From assembly GCA_029007825.1 (NCBI GenBank), contig JAQXIO010000031.1, positions 1 through 57,359 on the forward strand: a DNA stretch of 57,359 bases. The letters are read 5' to 3'. The stretch is from Bacteroidales bacterium. Lineage in GTDB: Bacteria; Bacteroidota; Bacteroidia; Bacteroidales; JAQXIO01. Below are positions 8,713-17,028 of the stretch, piece after piece. Under the pieces are notes generated by a model, which was given only the letters and a program-made list of their open reading frames with translations, had not been told where the DNA came from and made no database searches. Made by a program: the position numbers and the translations under genes. Within the stretch, counting starts at the first letter, position 1, and the number at the start of each line of letters is the position of its first letter.

Positions 8713-10131
8713 TAACAATTCGTACAGATCGAGAAACAAAGACGCGATTTCTTTGCTGATGCTCTTTCCCGAGGCTGAAAAGTTATTACATAATATCGTA
8801 ATGCAGTAGCTTTTTTTATTCTTTAGAATATATCCGCTGTAGGCGCGTACGCCTCCCATGCTACCGCTTTTCAAGCGGATATTTGCTTTGGTACGGCGTG
8901 GCAGAAAATCGGTTACGGTTCCTTCTTCACCGGCCTTGGGTATAGATTGAAGGAATATCTCTCTGTGATTGCTTTCGTTGTACATATATGCGAGTATGCT
9001 GTTTATCGCATTGGCACTGATTTTATCTGCCGGAGCCAACCCGCTTCCATCGTATAAAGTAAAGGGAGTTAAGTCGATATTTTTTGTTTTCCAGAAATTG
9101 CGTATCGCCTGAATACCGGATTGGAAAGTTCCCTGTTTTGTTTTGTTGGAGGCCTGATATCCGATCTGTTTAAGTATATAGTCTGCGAAAAGGTTATTAC
9201 TTTTAAAATTTGTAATCGTTATGATTTCGTTTAAAGCGGGCGAGTATGTGGTGGCTATATTTCGTATTGTGTCATTAGCCATCTCGCTTCCCATGATTTT
9301 TATACCTTTACCCGTAAGCTCCCGTAAGATGTAATGTTGCATGAAAAGAGGGACATTCGGAATATCGCCTTTTAGGATTATCGAATCTTTATTCGGAAGA
9401 AGTGAGCCTTTTAACATGCGTACGTAGCAGAAAGGCAGTCCTTCTATGGTTGCACTGTTTTTTCCTCCGGCCAGTATCTCGTTTTCAAAATCGAGATATC
9501 CGTCCATCGATGGTTCGCAATTTTTTATTGTCGCTTTTTCTCCTGCTTCTCCTGTCTCGAGCGTTAACCAGTAGGCGTTGTCGAAGATGGCTGCTCCATA
9601 GATTCCGGCAGCATAGTAGTTTCCGATATCTTCGACCAGCCATTTTGGGGAGACCGGCTCTTCTCTGTAGCAGCTTGCATCTATATAAACATTACCCTTT
9701 ATGCCGCGGATGTTTCGACTGGAAAGCGCTCTGAACCAATTGTCTGTAAATTCGTTTTTATTTGGAAAGAAAGATGACCCTAATGTCGGATCTCCTCCTC
9801 CGATGATATATATATCGCCCTGAAGAGTACCGTCTTTGTCGATTTCACCCGTTATGCAGAGTTGTGTTTCGAAGCGGAAATCCGGGCCGAGAAGCTCCAT
9901 GGCTGAGGCGGTGGTAATAAGCTTCAGGGTAGATGCAGGGGAGAGGGCTTTTTTGTTATTCAGGGCAGCGAGAACGGTGTTGCTTTGTAAATCGAAAAGT
10001 TCGAATCCGATTACGGCATGTTGTAGGGAAGGTGTCTGTTCAAATTCGGCAAGACGCTTTTCGATAGCCGACTGTCCGAAGATAAGGATGAATTGTAGAG
10101 AGAACAGTAGGTTTAAGAAAATTCTTTTCAT
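8710..10131 (-). CDS. dacB: D-alanyl-D-alanine carboxypeptidase/endopeptidase (PBP4 family)
   Basis: Peptidase family S13 enzyme that trims or cleaves D-Ala peptide cross-links of peptidoglycan in the periplasm. The 473-residue protein has a signal peptide (1 to about 19) and the three penicillin-binding motifs: SxxK as S67-T-L-K70, the second motif in YDGSGLAP, and the KTG-equivalent in LKSGSMGG. The inserted domain between the first and second motifs is present, giving the normal PBP4 length. It is divergent from the AI-2E permease gene, sharing a 68-bp promoter region. Confidence 0.93.
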   Translation of the reverse strand: MKRIFLNLLFSLQFILIFGQSAIEKRLAEFEQTPSLQHAVIGFELFDLQSNTVLAALNNKKALSPASTLKLITTASAMELLGPDFRFETQLCITGEIDKDGTLQGDIYIIGGGDPTLGSSFFPNKNEFTDNWFRALSSRNIRGIKGNVYIDASCYREEPVSPKWLVEDIGNYYAAGIYGAAIFDNAYWLTLETGEAGEKATIKNCEPSMDGYLDFENEILAGGKNSATIEGLPFCYVRMLKGSLLPNKDSIILKGDIPNVPLFMQHYILRELTGKGIKIMGSEMANDTIRNIATTYSPALNEIITITNFKSNNLFADYILKQIGYQASNKTKQGTFQSGIQAIRNFWKTKNIDLTPFTLYDGSGLAPADKISANAINSILAYMYNESNHREIFLQSIPKAGEEGTVTDFLPRRTKANIRLKSGSMGGVRAYSGYILKNKKSYCITILCNNFSASGKSISKEIASLFLDLYELL

Positions 10132-10160
10132 AAGAATAAGAATCGGTATTTATATTTCAA

Positions 10161-10186
10161 TTACATTTGCGAATACACAAATGTAA
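10161..10186. promoter_or_regulatory. divergent promoter with mirrored -7 elements
   Basis: A perfect 9-bp inverted repeat, TTACATTTG and CAAATGTAA, separated by 8 nt. Each arm contains TACATTTG, an exact -7 element, one reading toward the permease at 10200 (10162-10169) and one toward dacB (10178-10185). Neither has a clear TTTG at the usual -33 distance. The two promoters would overlap, so they may compete or share an operator. Confidence 0.6.
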
Positions 10187-10199
10187 AATTATTTAGGTT

Positions 10200-11330
10200 A
10201 TGTCTACACTTTTTGATAGGCCTTTTACTTTTGACCGTGTAATAAGAATTTTAATCAGTCTCTTGATTCTGGGAGGTATTTTTTATCTGATTACGATTTT
10301 GAAGGGGGTGCTTCTTCCTTTCTTTATTGCATGGATTCTAGCTTATTTCCTTCAACCTTTTGTTCATTTTTTTCAATATAAGTTAAAGCTGAAAAGTCGG
10401 GTTATTTCCATTTTTTCCGTTATGCTTGTTTTCGTGGGAGTACTAACGCTGCTTGTACTTATGATTAAGCCTTCTTTCCAATCGGAAATAGAACGTTTTT
10501 CGTTATTAATAAATCAGTATAATCTTTCGAGCCACAGTATTCCTTTCGTTCCCGAACAATGGATCGATTACATCCGTGACCAGATTGATTTTAAGGAATT
10601 GGAGCATACTTTCGATAAGGAGAATCTTGTAAATATGGTGAAGCAGCTTCTTCCCGGCGTATGGGACCTGCTTTCGGGCACGATCGCGACGATTGCGAGT
10701 ATAACCGTTGTCTTTATCATTTTTATGTATCTCTTTTTTATCCTGCTCGATTACGAAAAAATTGCTGACGGATGGATACGTCTGATTCCGGGTCATGCAC
10801 GTCCTATCGTGGCCCGTCTTGCTTCGGAGATCGGTGATAATATGAACCGTTATTTTCGTGGACAGGCTCTTATTGCTTCGTTGGTCGGAGTGTTTCTTGC
10901 TGTTGGGTTCAATATAATAGGGCTACCTTTGGGTATCGTGCTCGGTCTCTTTATCGGTGTGCTGAATATGGTTCCTTATCTCCAGATTATCGGTATTGTC
11001 CCGATGGTACTGTTGTGCTTGCTTAAAACGGCGGAAACAGGACAGAACTTCTGGCTGATACTGGGGCTTGCTTCGCTGGTGATGATTATCGTACAGGTGT
11101 TGCAGGACTTTATTCTGACTCCGCGTATTATGGGTAAGGCAATGGGGTTGAATCCAGCCATTATTTTGCTCTCATTATCTATCTGGGGGACTTTGTTGGG
11201 TTTTATCGGATTGATTATAGCATTACCATTGACTGTGATCTTAGAGATTTATTATAAGCGTTTTATCCTTGCGGAAGACGATACGGAAGAGATTCCGGTG
11301 AAAGAAGAAAAGAAAAAAAAGCGCCAATAG
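10200..11330 (+). CDS. AI-2E family (PerM-like) permease
   Basis: Integral inner-membrane protein of 376 residues, AI-2E/PerM family. Several hydrophobic segments (for example IRILISLLILGGIFYLITIL near the N-terminus) flank a soluble loop, with the family-typical C-terminal stretch around YLQIIGIVPM, LQDFILTPRIMGKAMGLNP and WGTLLGFIGLIIALP. The tail is strongly charged (EEKKKKRQ). Members have been linked to autoinducer-2 export, Na+/H+ exchange or general solute export, so the substrate is not predictable. The tRNA-Lys promoter begins right at its stop codon. Confidence 0.88.
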   Translation: MSTLFDRPFTFDRVIRILISLLILGGIFYLITILKGVLLPFFIAWILAYFLQPFVHFFQYKLKLKSRVISIFSVMLVFVGVLTLLVLMIKPSFQSEIERFSLLINQYNLSSHSIPFVPEQWIDYIRDQIDFKELEHTFDKENLVNMVKQLLPGVWDLLSGTIATIASITVVFIIFMYLFFILLDYEKIADGWIRLIPGHARPIVARLASEIGDNMNRYFRGQALIASLVGVFLAVGFNIIGLPLGIVLGLFIGVLNMVPYLQIIGIVPMVLLCLLKTAETGQNFWLILGLASLVMIIVQVLQDFILTPRIMGKAMGLNPAIILLSLSIWGTLLGFIGLIIALPLTVILEIYYKRFILAEDDTEEIPVKEEKKKKRQ

Positions 11331-11361
11331 TTTGTCTGATTAAAAAAAAGGAGTACCTTTG
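11331..11361 (+). promoter_or_regulatory. tRNA-Lys promoter
   Basis: TTTG (11331-11334), 19-nt spacer, TACCTTTG (11354-11361): an exact Bacteroides-type promoter 27 nt before the tRNA. Its -33 element starts immediately after the permease stop codon. Confidence 0.88.
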
Positions 11362-11388
11362 CAATCGCTTAGGAAAAGCAATTAGGCT

Positions 11389-11464
11389 GATTCAGTAGCT
11401 CAGCAGGTAGAGCACATCCCTTTTAAGGATGGGGTCCTGGGTTCGAGCCCCAGCTGGATCACCA
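11389..11464 (+). tRNA. tRNA-Lys (anticodon UUU)
   Basis: 76 nt forming a full cloverleaf: 7-bp acceptor stem GATTCAG/CTGGATC with one G-T pair, D arm, anticodon stem CATCC/GGATG with loop CTTTTAA (anticodon TTT), T arm CTGGG/CCCAG with loop TTCGAGC, discriminator A and an encoded CCA. A promoter precedes it and a terminator follows directly, so it is a single-tRNA transcript. Confidence 0.97.
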
Positions 11465-11468
11465 AACG

Positions 11469-11510
11469 AAAGAAACTCAGTTATGTTAAAGTAACTGGGT
11501 TTCTTTTTTA
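11469..11510 (+). terminator. tRNA-Lys terminator
   Basis: 15-bp stem (11469-11483 with 11492-11506, including G-T pairs), 8-nt loop, followed by a run of T. It begins 5 nt after the tRNA CCA end. Confidence 0.9.
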
Positions 11511-11850
11511 TTGATAATCAGTTGTTTGATGATCTTCATTGCTTTCAGTTAATGTAAACAAATACATTTGATATAAATTCCAATCGTATGTGTTTAAGGA
11601 ATGAGAAACGCATACGATTATGGATTATTGAAAAATGAGATGAAAGGTCTCAGAATATCCTGCATTAAAAGAATCGATGAGCGGATTATACCGTAAGGAA
11701 AGTGGCAACCGCCATACGCCGGTTTGATAACTGAGGAGATAGAATTTTATTTAGAATTTGAAGATTCGTCTTATTTTATGAAGTTCTTTCATGTGTTTGA
11801 TAAGGTGTTTGTCTTCGAAATTCGGAGAGTAATTTTAAAGTAGCATAATT
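11511..11850. other. non-coding stretch with orphan promoter element and hairpin
   Basis: No intact gene. It contains an exact -7 element TACATTTG (11563-11570), followed at 11582-11619 by a 14-bp hairpin (arms 11582-11595 and 11606-11619, one G-T pair, 10-nt loop). The rest has short open stretches broken by stops and looks like decayed coding sequence that I cannot identify. A small RNA starting near 11577 is possible but not shown. Confidence 0.45.
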
Positions 11851-12245
11851 ATGAATATTGTATATCGTGAACCAAGGATTTTACAGAAAAAGAGATAGAA
11901 GATCTTTTTCTGTCGGTTAAGTGGTTATCCGGGACGTCTTATAAAAGCCTTGAAAACATCTTCATTGGAGATAACGGCGTGGGACGGAACAAGGTTAGTC
12001 GGTCTTATCCGCGGGCTGGATGGCGGTGAAATGGTTGCTTTTCTACACTATTTATTAGGGCATCCCGATTATCAGGGAAACGGTATTGCCATAAAATTGC
12101 TGACAATGGCAAAAGAGAGATATAAGGATTATCTGTATATCAATATAATGCCGGATGAGAAAAAAATATTTCTTTTTACGAGAAGTAAGGTTGTACCCTC
12201 TTTCAATAGGGTGCAACCTTGCAGATCAGATATCTATAAGTTTCT
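11851..12245 (+). pseudogene. GNAT acetyltransferase pseudogene, frameshifted
   Basis: Three reading frames must be joined to read one GNAT-family N-acetyltransferase. It starts MNIVYREPR, shifts to DFTEKEIEDLFLSVKWLSG, shifts again to RLIKALKTSSLEITAWDGTR with the acetyl-CoA-binding segment HPDYQGNGIAIKLL, then loses one A in the poly-A run near 12160 and continues as KNISFYEK followed by two in-frame stops. Homologues of this build are about 130-140 residues, so the whole gene is present but broken in several places. The longest remaining open piece (about 100 codons from 11950) keeps the acetyl-CoA motif but lacks both ends and is unlikely to work. Confidence 0.85.
12187..12220. repeat. 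13-bp hairpin in the GNAT pseudogene tail
   Basis: Arms 12187-12199 and 12208-12220 pair along 13 bp (one G-T), with an 8-nt loop. It sits on the decayed 3' end of the GNAT gene. No T run follows, so a simple terminator is uncertain. Confidence 0.6.
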
Positions 12246-12285
12246 CAAAGCAGGTATATGAAATCATATATACCTGCTTTGAGAA
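12242..12285. repeat. perfect 18-bp inverted repeat
   Basis: Arms 12242-12259 and 12268-12285 are perfectly complementary over 18 bp with an 8-nt loop. It lies between the GNAT pseudogene and the convergent sugar O-acetyltransferase gene. No poly-T follows on either strand, which is unusual for such a strong stem if it is only a terminator. Confidence 0.75.
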
Positions 12286-12345
12286 GTTGAGTTGGGTCTG
12301 AAGAAAAGAGTGTTTCCATTAGAAGCATCACTTTTTGAGCACCTA

Positions 12346-12912
12346 TTATTCTTTTATGGGTACTTTTTTGATGAATTTAGCAGGAACACCGCCTACTACT
12401 GTATTGGGTGCCACATCGGCAGAGACTACCGCTCCGGCAGCTACGATAGAATTTTCGCCGATGGTTACACCCGGGAGGATAATAGCTCCGGCACCGATCC
12501 ATACTCTCGACTTAATAACAATTTCTTTAGAGGTGATGGTGTCGCGGTTTTCGGGTTCCATCGCATGATTTTCTGTAATCAGGTTTACATTTGGGCCAAT
12601 GAGTACATTATCTTCGATAATAATACCACCTCGATCCATAAAGGAACAGCCGAAGTTTATAAAAACGTTTTTCCCTATACGGGTGAATTGTCCGAAGTCG
12701 GTATAAAACGGTAGCTTTACCGTGGTAGAAAGGTCTATTTCGTAACTCATCAAATCACTTAATATCCTGCGTACTTCCTTATCATCGTGAAAAGAGTTAT
12801 TTAACTTTCCTGTAATTTCAAAAGCTCTTTGAATGGCTTCATATACTTTTGGATAGTCAGGATCATCTATCCTGATTGCTTGTCCGTTTCTCATTTTTTC
12901 AAAAATATCCAT
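12346..12912 (-). CDS. sugar O-acetyltransferase (maltose/NodL-type hexapeptide family)
   Basis: Cytoplasmic acetyl-CoA-dependent O-acetyltransferase of 188 residues with a left-handed beta-helix. An N-terminal maltose-acetyltransferase-type helical segment (residues about 1-60) precedes hexapeptide repeats (IGKNVFINFGC, IIIEDNVLIGPNVNLI, VWIGAGAIILPGVTIGENSIVAAGAVVS). The catalytic His is in TENHAMEPENR, and the closing VVGGVPAKFIKK is typical of the family. The acceptor sugar is not predictable. The gene is isolated among pseudogenes and appears intact. The minus-strand reading leads into the 18-bp inverted repeat at 12242-12285. Confidence 0.9.
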   Translation of the reverse strand: MDIFEKMRNGQAIRIDDPDYPKVYEAIQRAFEITGKLNNSFHDDKEVRRILSDLMSYEIDLSTTVKLPFYTDFGQFTRIGKNVFINFGCSFMDRGGIIIEDNVLIGPNVNLITENHAMEPENRDTITSKEIVIKSRVWIGAGAIILPGVTIGENSIVAAGAVVSADVAPNTVVGGVPAKFIKKVPIKE

Positions 12913-13395
12913 ACTATTCTTTATTTTGTTTGTTTAAAATTATATCTGTTACTATTGTAAAGCGGAAAAGTTTTTTTTCGTATTCTTTCGACGCATGTTA
13001 TAGTGTCGTCTATTTGTGCGGTAGATTTAAAACTGATGTTATTATATCTGATTCGGTAAGTATTGGCTAAAAAATCATTCTTAACCGCTTATTGATTTTT
13101 CTCATTTTATTCATCCGTTGCTTATTTACATCTGGGTCGTACAATTTACGTATGACAATAAACCGGTTTTGCGGAAACGAGAGAATCCAAAATGTTTTCG
13201 TTTTATTGCGATACAAAGTTAAAGTCGATATAAAGCCTGTATGGTAGATATATTACAGAAGAAATAACCCGAATTCCTGTTTTTATTCCTAATGCTATAA
13301 GTGAGTTAAAAAACGATTACGTCTTACAGGGATAATTCTTCAGTTGAATGGCATAAATATCCGTAATAAGAAGGTATTACATTCGTTGAGGCTGT
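12913..13395. other. gene-free stretch upstream of the oxyR remnant
   Basis: About 480 bp with no supported gene, RNA or clear promoter. Short frames such as one reading through 13240-13335 are broken by stops and do not match anything I recognise. Probably decayed sequence; the DNA-binding half of the oxyR-like gene that follows is not recognisable here. Confidence 0.5.
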
Positions 13396-13818
13396 AATTC
13401 GGAATTTTTGGAAATCCCACTTTATTATGAGCGGTTCATCGCTTACTTTTCGCCGGATGAACCGGATAAAGAACGGAAGTTGATAGCTTTGCATATGCCG
13501 ACAGATCATCTTTGGATATTGCAGGAAGGGCATTGCGTCCGTAATCAGGTTTTTAATTTTTGTGGAACGTCGGCTGAGTTTAATCATATCTATGAGGCGG
13601 GAAGCATAGATACTTTGATTAAAATTGTAGACCGTAACGGTGGTTATACAGTTATACCCGAATTACACCTGCCGTTTCTGACCCCTACACAGCGTGAGAA
13701 TATACGGAACATCGATTCTCCGACGGCTGTTCGTGAAATATCCATCTTGATACGCAAAGATTATATTCCGAAACGGTTGATCGACGGACGATTGAAGAAA
13801 TTTGCTATCCGGCTGTAA
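13396..13818 (+). pseudogene. oxyR: oxyR remnant (LysR-family peroxide regulator, C-terminal half)
   Basis: The open segment reads as the second half of the effector domain of a Bacteroides-type OxyR: LEIPLYYERF, then MPTDHLWILQEGHCVRNQ, which carries the peroxide-sensing Cys region, then EAGSIDTLIKIVDRNGGYTV and VREISILIRKDY. The N-terminal winged-helix domain and the first half of the effector domain are missing, with stops upstream. The last residues (KRLIDGRLKKFAIRL) drift from the family, consistent with a frameshift near 13780. No start codon with a promoter is visible. It is best read as a dead fragment of a second oxyR copy. Confidence 0.82.
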
Positions 13819-14409
13819 AATTTAATCATTTGTTTGGTTTCAAAGTAAATGGCACCTTTGATAAGTGTTTATAAATAATTTACGCCTCTATTGTATCGGA
13901 TTATTTTTTGAGAAGAAAGCTATTTTTCTTCTTTATGAGTATTTATATTGCTTATGTATATGCCTTCGTTAAGCTTGTATTTGAACCTGAAATATACGTT
14001 TATCAGGGCTTTCCATATTCAGGTTAAGTGAAAGACTTTTGATAGAATATAGATAAAAACGGGAATCGGAATTTTATATATATTATGAAATGACATCGGA
14101 AAAAGCCATATATAGTAATAGTCGATCGGCTTGAGAGTCTTATTAATGATTCAGGAAAGTACATTTGTTTTGCCAAATATCGCGGGGGTATTTTTACCGT
14201 TTTCGGACAAAGAGCTTTTGTATGATTCTGTTTTTGCAGGGTTATCTTGTCTTTTAATGTTTTTATTGTGTGGTACGGTTATTTCTGGAACAGGCTTGTT
14301 GGTAACGCTCCGGATTTGTTTATTTTCGAGATATTCATCTCCGGCAAGCAGAACAATATCTCCTGAAAAATGTTAAATAGAGTAGAGTTATAATTTAAAT
14401 TTCGGTATA
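13819..14409. other. gene-free stretch before the acetyltransferase gene
   Basis: About 590 bp, AT-rich, with no supported gene. An 81-codon frame at 14131-14376 has two hydrophobic stretches but no ribosome-binding site, promoter or recognisable family, and I do not call it. No terminator-like hairpin stands out. Confidence 0.5.
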
Positions 14410-14688
14410 ATGGAAATAAAACATGTGGTTCGTGACGGCGGAGGTTATTGGGAAACCATAAGTGACGGTAAAGGTATAGGATTGATGAGTTATGTGAATG
14501 CCGACAATAAATTTATCATCGACCATACAGAGGTGGATGATGCATTTTCCGGTCGGGGTATCGGCAAGAATATGGTGATGGAGGCTGTAAAATATGCAAG
14601 AGATAATGATTTGAAGATTATACCTCTTTGTCCGTTTGCCAAGGGCGTTTTTGCCAAAGTTCCCGAAATCGGGGATGTTTTATTCTGA
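14410..14688 (+). CDS. small GNAT-like N-acetyltransferase (YjdJ type)
   Basis: A 92-residue minimal GNAT-fold protein of the YjdJ class. It shows the strand YVNADNKFIIDHTEV, the acetyl-CoA-binding turn FSGRGIGKNMVMEAVKYARD, and the ending LCPFAKGVFAK with the conserved Cys-Pro seen in this group. The substrate is unknown. The next gene, a CDGSH iron-sulfur protein, begins 28 nt later on the same strand. In Escherichia coli the corresponding genes yjdJ and yjdI (a small iron-sulfur protein) are also neighbours, so the pairing appears conserved and suggests a shared role. Confidence 0.85.
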   Translation: MEIKHVVRDGGGYWETISDGKGIGLMSYVNADNKFIIDHTEVDDAFSGRGIGKNMVMEAVKYARDNDLKIIPLCPFAKGVFAKVPEIGDVLF

Positions 14689-14716
14689 TGTGTTTTTAGA
14701 AGATCTGATAAATATT

Positions 14717-15391
14717 ATGGCAACGAAAGGAAAAAGGAAGATAAAAGTATTGAAAAACGGACCTTATGAGGTAATGGGAAGTGTTCCCCTTAATCATCTG
14801 GAGTTCGTTCCGAATGAAAGAGGCTTTTCCCTCGATTATAAAGAGATAAAGGTTTATCCGTTGCAGGAATCCTACCATCTGTGCCGTTGTGGGAGGAGTA
14901 AAAACAAACCTTTTTGCGACGGATCGCATTTGCCAGATTTTGACGGAACAGAAACGGCCAGTCACAAGACGTATGATGAGATGGCAGAGTTTATAGAAGG
15001 GAAACTTCTTGATTTATTAGATGCCAAAGAGTTGTGTGCTGCCGCGCGTTTCTGTGATACCAAAAGCGGTACGTGGAATTTAGTCAGAACTGCGGAAAAT
15101 GCGGATGCGAAAGATATTGTGCTTTATCAATGTGATCATTGTCCGAGCGGTCGCCTTACTGCTGTTTTAAAAGACGGTACACGGGTAGAGCCAGAGCTTC
15201 CGCAGGAAATCAGTATTCTTGAAGATCCGGCTAAAGGTGTAATGGGACCTATCTGGGTAAAGGGTGGAATTGAAATAGAGGATTCGGATGGGAAAGCATA
15301 TCCAATCCGCAACCGTGTAACTCTTTGCCGTTGCGGAAAGTCGGAGAACAAGCCTTTTTGTGATGCAAGTCATTTGAAAAAAGACGAATAG
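14717..15391 (+). CDS. double-CDGSH iron-sulfur protein
   Basis: A 224-residue protein with two CDGSH-type 2Fe-2S sites, CRCGRSKNKPFCDGSH near residue 57 and CRCGKSENKPFCDASH near the C-terminus, each with the three-Cys-one-His ligand set. Between them lies a segment with Cys residues in AARFCDTKSGTW and YQCDHCPSGRL, as in the wider CDGSH/YjdI group. It is probably a cytoplasmic redox or iron-sulfur-handling protein. The frame is open upstream to 14636 inside the preceding gene; I chose ATG 14717, which follows that gene's stop and begins at the natural MATKGKRKIKV. A terminator follows. Confidence 0.88.
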   Translation: MATKGKRKIKVLKNGPYEVMGSVPLNHLEFVPNERGFSLDYKEIKVYPLQESYHLCRCGRSKNKPFCDGSHLPDFDGTETASHKTYDEMAEFIEGKLLDLLDAKELCAAARFCDTKSGTWNLVRTAENADAKDIVLYQCDHCPSGRLTAVLKDGTRVEPELPQEISILEDPAKGVMGPIWVKGGIEIEDSDGKAYPIRNRVTLCRCGKSENKPFCDASHLKKDE

Positions 15392-15439
15392 CGGTAATTA
15401 TTTCCGTATATTATATAATTATTAGTTTTTGATGTGATA

Positions 15440-15473
15440 ATAAAGGCCCCGGAAGATTTTCCGGAGCCTTTAT
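15440..15473. terminator. terminator after the CDGSH gene
   Basis: 15-bp stem with one mismatch (15440-15454 with 15459-15473), 4-nt loop. Flanking A/T runs allow use from both strands. It follows the CDGSH gene and precedes the end of the convergent HTH regulator gene. Confidence 0.75.
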
Positions 15474-15637
15474 AGTTTGTGTGTTCATTGGTATTTAGGA
15501 TATGGGAATTATCCGTATCACATTGTTCCCCCGATTTACGTATATCCCGATATCCCGAAACAGGTAGCATACTGGTAAAGCATGTCTGCTGTTGTTTAAA
15601 GTGTGTTTAGTTTACGATTAGGTCGTATCTTCGGTTG

Positions 15638-16597
15638 TTATAGTGTATTGATTACTTTTCTTTGTTCGTTAAAGAACATAATGCGTTGCATTTCATTGCT
15701 TTGTGATATGAGTGTCGAATGTCTTTTCATCGATTGTATCCACTTTTTCTGGGCATTGCATATTTTGGGATCTTGCGAATCGATTGAATTGATAGAATAA
15801 ATTCTGAACAGGCATATCTGGAACTCATTTTTCTCAATAAAAGTGTATGTTGCTTCGAAACTGATATTGGAGAGGTAAATGGATAAATTGTTTCCGTTGT
15901 CGAATTTCCCCTTGATTGCCATATTTTCCAAATTATTCAGTAGCTGGTGCAACTCCTTTTTTAGGTTTGCCACATCACTTTCTGAAATGAGATTCAATTC
16001 GGCAAAATATTTTATTTCTTTGACAAAAGAACTGAATATGTGCTCGTCCCAGATAAAGCAGGTTTTCGGCATCTGTTTGACCTCTTCGTTCAATGTCTTA
16101 TGAATTTTGGCCAGTTTATCCGGTACGTACATATTGGAGAGATGAGACGGAATCGACATTTTATCGATTTGATACATCCAGCGGCATATCCGGTATTTAG
16201 AGAGATATTCGTAAGATGAATAAAGGGTGTAGGGTATAATGTTCGAAGCTGTACTGATTTCCGCGTGCGGATCATTTTTTACATACCGGAATAGTTTTAC
16301 ATAACGATCCAATATATCGTAATAATTTTCCAGAGGATCAGGAGATTGAAGAAGTTTCAAATCAAATATGGCTCCGTCGGGGAAGCTATTGCCGATAATC
16401 TGATCCAACGAGATGTGTAACTCTTTTGAGATTGTCGCTATTTCATTGAAAGTGAATGCAACCTCATTTCTTAAACGGCGGTAAACCGCTTCTTTACTGA
16501 TACATAAGGTTTCCATCAGATAATTGGCGAGATTGTTCCCTCTAGGGATTCTTTCCCGCATCGTGTTAATTAGTTCGTTAATCATGGTCTGCTGCAT
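15638..16597 (-). CDS. HTH regulator with long helical C-terminal domain (copy A)
   Basis: A 319-residue protein of a Bacteroidales family I cannot name. Residues about 1-70 look like a helix-turn-helix domain (NLANYLMETLCISKEAVYRRLRNEV followed by FNEIATISKELHISLDQIIG). The remaining 250 residues are predicted alpha-helical, with no enzyme motif. It is paralogous along its whole length to the gene at 17075-18037 (both read EA.YRRLR near the start, SNIIP in the middle and FFN.QRK near the end). The pair faces a DUF3575-DUF3868 operon and may regulate it. The layout, HTH plus helical sensor of about 300 residues, resembles peptide-binding regulators, but that is only a structural analogy. Confidence 0.7.
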   Translation of the reverse strand: MQQTMINELINTMRERIPRGNNLANYLMETLCISKEAVYRRLRNEVAFTFNEIATISKELHISLDQIIGNSFPDGAIFDLKLLQSPDPLENYYDILDRYVKLFRYVKNDPHAEISTASNIIPYTLYSSYEYLSKYRICRWMYQIDKMSIPSHLSNMYVPDKLAKIHKTLNEEVKQMPKTCFIWDEHIFSSFVKEIKYFAELNLISESDVANLKKELHQLLNNLENMAIKGKFDNGNNLSIYLSNISFEATYTFIEKNEFQICLFRIYSINSIDSQDPKICNAQKKWIQSMKRHSTLISQSNEMQRIMFFNEQRKVINTL

Positions 16598-16830
16598 ATG
16601 TTTTTCAATTTTAAGGATTTTAAAATCGGATTTTTTCCGGATATGGCCTTATTGTTTTTTAATTGAAATGTGTGACCGGTGTTTAGGTATGAAAAGAGAA
16701 GAATGCTGAAAAGCCCATATCGAATACAGCCATCCCCTTTTCTAGCGTAGCAGAAAGAATTTATCCGGATTTCACCGGAATGGGATACCATTATCAAAAT
16801 GGTCAGAAATAAGAGTATAAATTGATCCAT
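16582..16830 (-). CDS. possible short exported peptide between the paralogous regulators
   Basis: An 82-codon frame on the same strand as both regulators, overlapping the start of copy A by 16 nt. The N-terminus MDQFILLFLTILIMVSHSGE looks like a signal or membrane segment, followed by a Lys-rich tail. No good ribosome-binding site is visible. A near-consensus -7 (CATCTTTG on the minus strand, 16886-16893) lies about 55 nt upstream. It may be a real small gene or a chance frame in the 477-bp gap between the two regulators. Confidence 0.3.
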   Translation of the reverse strand: MDQFILLFLTILIMVSHSGEIRINSFCYARKGDGCIRYGLFSILLFSYLNTGHTFQLKNNKAISGKNPILKSLKLKNICSRP

Positions 16831-17028
16831 GTCTTACTATTTTGCCGGTTTTTGTTTCGTGCCGGAAATAACCGTATTGTTCATAAGACAAAGATGAAGC
16901 TTAATCTTTAATAATTAGTGCTTTTTAGTGTGTCGGTGGTTGATATGTCTTTTCTAATATTGCGGAGTGCTTAAAATATATGTCCGGTTTTTGAAATAAT
17001 ATTTCGAGTTGATGCGTAGTTTATCTGA

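Noticed and set aside
14131..14376. 81-codon frame with two hydrophobic stretches
   Set aside because: No ribosome-binding site, promoter or family resemblance, and it lies in a stretch that otherwise looks decayed.
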